From: Trichomonas tenax
Taxonomy: Eukaryota; Parabasalia; Trichomonadida; Trichomonadidae
Assembly (NCBI GenBank): GCA_023091735.1
Contig: JALKBU010000081.1
Coordinates: 27,154 to 91,153, forward strand
Direction: 5' to 3'
DNA: 64,000 bases
Shown: positions 59,919 through 64,000 of the stretch, piece after piece
Position numbering within the stretch: the stretch's first letter is position 1
Layout: each line of letters opens with the position of its first letter
Notes under the pieces: generated by a model
What the model saw: only the letters and a program-made list of their open reading frames with translations
What the model was told of the DNA's origin: nothing
Databases searched by the model: none
Made by a program: the position numbers and the translations under genes

Positions 59919-61634
59919 ATGTCCGAAAAGCAATACTATCGTGATCTTCTCCTACGTGTTCAGGACAAGATACGCAGCCTTGGTGCAACAAACAGAAACC
60001 GTTGGGCCGCCTTTTGCTACGGAAGATCAATGACGATTGATGAATTCTCCGAAAAAATGAAAAAATATAATCTCACATTTGAAGGTAATGATCTCAATGT
60101 ATTATGGAACTCCGTTGGAATAGAGGGTGACATGGCATTCACTGATTTCCTCAAATTCATGCAAACTGATGTTGATGAATTCGTTCCAATCGTATCAAGC
60201 AGAAGGAAGTATGGAAACGAGGAACCTGCAGATCTTCCACCACGCCAAAAAGCTTACGAGACTCCTTCATACGATAACAAATTTGAACGTTCTCCATATG
60301 GAAATAACAACAAATATGATGCATCTCCATATAATGCAGGTGAAGGTTCTTCCTACGATTATGATAAGCCTGCTCGTGGATATGATAATTATTCGACAAA
60401 CTATGGAGGATACGGAAATGACCGATTTAACGATGATGATCGATTCGGAGGTGACAAATTCTCTGCTCCTTCATCTGGTTCACTTTCTAATAGCTCGGCA
60501 TCAGATCTCATCCATGAAAACTTGAGAGACATTGTGATTGGTTGCATGTCTAAGGACTCTCTAATAACTGGCGAAGTCTCAAAGAGTGCTTTCATTGAAG
60601 TCTGCAGAAAGTACGGAGTTCCAGAATCATCATTCGGATTCAACAAGATTATCTCTATAGGAGATCCATCTATGTCTGGACTTGTTCAGTACTTCACAGT
60701 AGCAGCACACGTCTGCCAAAATGCACAAAATGCATTACCACCATTAGATACAGGAGCTAATGACTATAGAAGCGAGCAGAATTTCTCCTTTGAGCCAAAG
60801 CGCGATGCATATGAAACCAAGTTCGATGCGTATGACGTAAAGCCAGCATCACCAAAGTACATAAATGAAGTTAATTATAACTCTCCACTTGGCCCAGCAG
60901 ATGGCATCAGACAGTCCTCATCAAGAAGCGATGAAGTCAGGCAAAGAAAGACAGCTTATGAAAGCTCAATTTCATTTGGTTCAACCCCAGAACCGCCACA
61001 GCTAGTGAAAACAGCTATACAGAATTATAACATCTTCGGTGCGCCAGAACCAATCAAACCACCACAGTCACCTGTTAGACAGCTCCAGTCTCCTCAATCA
61101 TCCTACATGCCACCACCATCAGGACAGCGTGAGAATCCAGATGAGGTTTTGCAGAAGATTGGCCAAACAGTTTCTGGCAAGTCAACAATTCTCTTCAACA
61201 AATGGCGTGGTTACAACACGAGGATGACGGCAAATGACCTTCAGAAAGGTTTGATGAGAGAATATGATATGAACTTTTCAATCGAATCAATTCAGGAAAT
61301 ATGCGACAGATATGGAGGCGAGTTGAACCTTGCAAGCTTTGTCAAGTTGATGGCTGATGGTGCTTCAATGCAAACATCATCCAGAGCACGTTCTAATTAT
61401 GTTCCATCAGCTAGAAAGATGACTGAAGATGACCAAACAATCGATGATATCGCACGTCAATTTGCTGGACAAGACTTTGAATCAATTGTCAGCAAGGCCA
61501 GAAACGCAGATGATCTGTGCATCATCTTCTCGAGATGCGGAATCAACTTTGATGAAGCTCGTGTCAAGAAACTCGTCGCAAAACAAGGAAAGAATGGGTT
61601 TGTCGATGCAATTGCTCTCAAACTAGGTCAATAG
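59919..61634 (+). CDS. EF-hand-like protein with Tyr/Gly/Pro-rich linkers
   Basis: A 571-residue protein made of repeated helical modules resembling degenerate EF-hand units: LLRVQDKIRSLGATNRNRWAAF with TIDEFSEKMKKYNLTF (about 8-60), a second one at about 200-270 (LRDIVIGCMSKDSLITGEVSKSAFIEVCRKYGV), a third at about 410-480 (ILFNKWRGYNTRMTANDLQKGLMREYDMNF) and a fourth at the C-terminus. The calcium-binding loops lack the usual acidic pattern, so calcium binding is doubtful. The linkers (about 110-190 and 275-400) are Tyr/Gly/Asn/Asp- and Pro-rich and probably disordered. The layout resembles trichomonad cytoskeleton-associated EF-hand proteins. Start chosen at 59919 from the initiator position; an alternative ATG lies at 59874. 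Confidence 0.75.
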   Translation: MSEKQYYRDLLLRVQDKIRSLGATNRNRWAAFCYGRSMTIDEFSEKMKKYNLTFEGNDLNVLWNSVGIEGDMAFTDFLKFMQTDVDEFVPIVSSRRKYGNEEPADLPPRQKAYETPSYDNKFERSPYGNNNKYDASPYNAGEGSSYDYDKPARGYDNYSTNYGGYGNDRFNDDDRFGGDKFSAPSSGSLSNSSASDLIHENLRDIVIGCMSKDSLITGEVSKSAFIEVCRKYGVPESSFGFNKIISIGDPSMSGLVQYFTVAAHVCQNAQNALPPLDTGANDYRSEQNFSFEPKRDAYETKFDAYDVKPASPKYINEVNYNSPLGPADGIRQSSSRSDEVRQRKTAYESSISFGSTPEPPQLVKTAIQNYNIFGAPEPIKPPQSPVRQLQSPQSSYMPPPSGQRENPDEVLQKIGQTVSGKSTILFNKWRGYNTRMTANDLQKGLMREYDMNFSIESIQEICDRYGGELNLASFVKLMADGASMQTSSRARSNYVPSARKMTEDDQTIDDIARQFAGQDFESIVSKARNADDLCIIFSRCGINFDEARVKKLVAKQGKNGFVDAIALKLGQ

Positions 61635-61761
61635 TAACTTTTAGATTTACTAGTTAATACCTTGTTTGTAAACATTTTCTTTTTATAAATCATATTCATG
61701 CATTTTTGAAGTATTAAAATTATTTTAATAATATAATAATAATTTGTATTTAATAGTTTGA

Positions 61762-62213
61762 CTAATGCTTGAAAGTAGCTCTGCACTTGAGAGATGGCTT
61801 TCCAGCGATAGTATTTGCAACAGGGCAAATATTTTCAATAACATGTTCAGCAATTTGGTTGATTTTCTCTTGAGGAACATTTGTATCGACTGTAAACTTT
61901 CTTTCAATGTCTTGAATATAGCGAGGAGGCTTATCTGAAGAATTTCCAATAATATCTGCAGGAATTCCTTTAACAACGCGCCAAGTTTTCTCGACTTCGA
62001 TTTTCACATCGTTTGAAGCACATGATTCGAGAGTCATCAATATTACTTGGCCAGGACGGATTGCTGGTTTTGCGTGATCTGTAGATATTAGAACGTCAAT
62101 GCCGCCCTTACTTGTGCAGAGACATTTGCCATCTGCACTGGATTTGATAACATGTCTATCGACACGAGTTGATTAATCAATTGAAATATTTTCTCATTCA
62201 CGTCCATATACAT
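61762..62213 (-). pseudogene. OsmC-family peroxide-resistance protein, frame-disrupted
   Basis: OsmC proteins reduce organic hydroperoxides with two cysteines; trichomonads have bacterial-type OsmC proteins that act in the hydrogenosome. The minus-strand frame below 62172 carries the family hallmarks: SKGGIDVLISTDH, LESCASNDVKIEVEK with one cysteine, and ENICPVANTIAG with the second. This frame has a stop at 62173-62175 and no ATG upstream of the conserved part. A likely true N-terminus starts in another frame (ATG at 62213 or 62207, DVNEKIFQLINQL), so a one-base indel near 62165 separates it from the body. The downstream part stays open to its stop. It is either a young pseudogene or an error in the sequence. 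Confidence 0.65.
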
Positions 62214-63139
62214 GTTGGATGCTCAACGCAGCATGTGAAAGCATGTACCCAAGTACATATGTTATGAAATAAGAGACTTGAGAAAATAAATTTTTGTTTT
62301 TCTGAATTTGAGGCTTGTGAAAGTGCATAAATGACACACTCTCATATGAGTAGTATAGAGTTACTTTTAATCTGACATAGCATATGATACTTTTTTGCTG
62401 AATCTAATCATATGTTGTAATTAGCTATTTATGATAAACAAATGCTCTACACACGCTACAATTTAGTGATTCATGTCAAACAATCCCAAATCACTCTTCT
62501 GAATATAAGTTATTACATATTTTTCATAAAATATTATAATAAACCATCAAAATCTGTGTGCATGTAATAAGGTATCTTTGAATAGCATGCAGACTTCTTA
62601 AATACACACAATTTCATGGATTAAGCAATCACAAAAATTCTAGCATCGGGTGAATGCACATTAGCACAAATATTTATACAAAGGCAATAACAATATACAA
62701 CAATATACAACTCGATGCAAAAGTATATACCAGTACTATAGTATATGAATATAATAACTGATATGCTGCTTATGATCTTCTTGATGTGATGCAATCCAAA
62801 TAACACATCAGTATTCAGTCACTTTTGAGATATTAATTTAGGGTGTATCTCGACAATGCAGCGATATATTTTTGTTGAATTCTTTCTATTTATTATACAC
62901 ACTATATAATATTCATATATCTATTCAACAGTTTGATATGATCCATTATGCAGATAATCTTGAAAAATTGTGTTTGGAGGAATTTAAACCCTTAATCATG
63001 TAACACACAATAAGTTAAAGCTATTTCCTTAATATTGCAAAATCAAGTCAGAATCTCATATTTTGATATCCGATATTATTTATAAAATTCACTCAAAACT
63101 CAATAGATTTATCAGAAGAAACTTTCTATGATAATGGCT
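62214..63139. other. Gene-poor AT-rich DNA
   Basis: About 0.9 kb with no supported gene. A short direct duplication (ACAATATACA twice) lies near 62690-62712. Minus-strand frames here have biased composition and are not called. Confidence 0.4.
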
Positions 63140-63210
63140 GTTTAGAAATTCCTCTAAACATCTTCCTTCCCCAAAACTACAAACTATACCAAAAATTTTC
63201 GGTATAGTTT
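63140..63210. repeat. Two adjacent perfect hairpins
   Basis: GTTTAGA (63140-63146) pairs with TCTAAAC (63153-63159); AAACTATACC (63181-63190) pairs with GGTATAGTTT (63201-63210) around a 10-nt loop. A T run follows at 63225-63233. They could be an RNA element, a terminator-like structure or a remnant of a mobile element. Confidence 0.5.
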
Positions 63211-63574
63211 ATCTTCTCCTCGATTTTTTTTTTCATAAAAAAACAAAGAATTTACTATTTTTTCTTATGGATTTTCATTGCACTGGTATATTCTAATATA
63301 GTGGGAGTATATTCAACAGTTTAGTTAGATGATATCAAAATTCGATATTCAAAAATCAAATAACAACAAATGGGAACTATCAAAACATGCAATGCAATAG
63401 GATTGCAACCCGTGTGTGAAGACATAACTGGCATATTCGCTGTTTTCAGACTGTCATTTTAATATCCATGACTAAGTCGACTCTTTGGCAACAAAATTCG
63501 AGCTAATGGATAGCGAGTGATTCTGTTTCGGCCAAATTTACCGATCACAAACAAAAGCACTTTTTTATAGCCAA

Positions 63575-63778
63575 ATGAAAATTGTTCTCCTTGGGCCAAT
63601 GTCTGTCGGAAAGACGGCGATCTGCAACAGAATCAAGTACAACACATATGACCCGAACTACCAGGTAACAATCGGAGCAGGGATCACCGATTACCAATAT
63701 AAAAAAGAAGGCAAACAAGTTGACGTGCAAATTTGGGATACGGCCGGAATGGAGAGACATAGGTCTCTTAGTCCCTAA
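63575..63778 (+). pseudogene. Rab-type small GTPase, truncated
   Basis: An N-terminal 67 residues of a Rab/Ras-superfamily GTPase: P-loop GPMSVGKT (7-14), a switch I region with NYQVTIGAGI (33-37 area), and switch II start WDTAGMERHRSLSP. The reading frame stops immediately after SLSP, where Rabs normally continue with the tyrosine-containing switch II (MYYRGA type). The DNA changes character exactly there and passes into a repeat with CA-tract and GC hairpin. So the last two thirds (NKxD, SAK and the prenylated tail) are missing. Start ATG at 63575 is preceded by an AT-rich leader. The gene appears to have been cut by an insertion or rearrangement. Confidence 0.75.
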
Positions 63779-64000
63779 AACATGCAAAATTTGGGGATTT
63801 ACTGGAGTAAATAAGGGGGTCAAAAAGTGCACCAGGTGCACCGGGTCAAAAAAAGTATAAAAAAAGGGTGACAACACACACACACATATGGCGGCCTGCC
63901 GGCGAGCAAGCTCGCCTTCGCCGCGTGTGTAAAGAGGGCAAGCACGGTTTCAGCACGTGTGTAGGAGTCAATTTTATCAAATAGTGCCGTTAAATTATGT
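63779..64000. repeat. Edge of a repeat or mobile element (continues beyond window)
   Basis: From the point where the Rab frame breaks, the DNA has unusual composition: GTGCACCAGGTGCACC (a short direct repeat and palindrome), several A and G runs, an ACACACACACAC tract, a GGCGAGC-AA-GCTCGCC perfect hairpin (63901-63916) and GC-rich flanks with GTGTGT echoes. Nothing codes for protein. It looks like the terminal part of a dispersed repeat, but no second end is in view. Confidence 0.5.

Overview
The window is nuclear DNA of a single-celled eukaryote, most likely a parabasalid (trichomonad such as Tritrichomonas or Trichomonas). The DNA is AT-rich, essentially all genes read as single open frames without introns, genes are closely packed, and the repertoire fits a flagellate with expanded surface and repeat families: BTB proteins with F5/8 type C domains, Sel1-repeat proteins, Pmp-like beta-helix surface proteins, an OsmC-type protein, a dynein-assembly factor and many coiled-coil cytoskeletal proteins. 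The genus is inferred from gene families and not proven. Several gene starts were moved to the first in-frame ATG where the open frame begins at a TTG or GTG.

Layout. 1-9468 (minus) is a 5' part of a giant midasin (ribosome-biogenesis AAA ATPase) gene that runs off the left edge without a stop. 11.4-21.9 kb is a dense housekeeping and flagellar block: RhoGDI, a tubulin-tyrosine-ligase-like enzyme, DNAAF1/LRRC50 (axonemal dynein assembly), a CFAP100-like coiled coil, another coiled coil, the GTPase DRG2, a C9orf72-like longin-DENN protein and an unknown basic protein. 22.5-25.4 kb holds a frameshifted seven-helix membrane protein and a Sel1-repeat protein. 25.4-32.4 kb is a gene-poor, decayed stretch: coding relics, a 90-bp inverted-repeat element, a dead Tc1/mariner transposase (nonsense codon, frameshift and lost third catalytic residue) and a broken gene with Gln-rich repeats. 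32.4-35.6 kb carries a membrane-anchored ectoprotein, a one-domain RRM protein and a beta-helix surface protein whose start is out of frame. 35.6-38.0 kb is a second desert with a GC-rich hairpin and a tRNA-like relic.

38.0-61.6 kb is again gene-dense: a small helical protein, PUS3-type pseudouridine synthase, CNOT9, a BTB-F5/8C protein, a small charged protein, a UBL-UBA-SANT fusion protein, a large helical unknown, a MON2-like HEAT protein, a class-3 lipase, two coiled-coil proteins divergently encoded only 19 bp apart, and an EF-hand-like protein. The right end has a decayed OsmC gene, 1.4 kb of AT-rich DNA with hairpins, and a Rab-type GTPase cut off in its G3 region by the edge of a repeat that continues out of the window.

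Themes. TTLL, DNAAF1, CFAP100-like and several coiled coils point to flagellum and cytoskeleton; RhoGDI, Rab, C9orf72-like and MON2-like proteins to membrane traffic; midasin, DRG2, PUS3 and CNOT9 to ribosome, tRNA and mRNA biology. Divergent gene pairs share spacers of only 19 to about 110 bp, so promoters must be very compact. Short motifs (AAATTTGAC, TGACATGTAAA) recur in the spacers and may be promoter elements. Decayed genes are common, and several look broken by short-repeat or homopolymer slips, which could also be sequencing or assembly errors.
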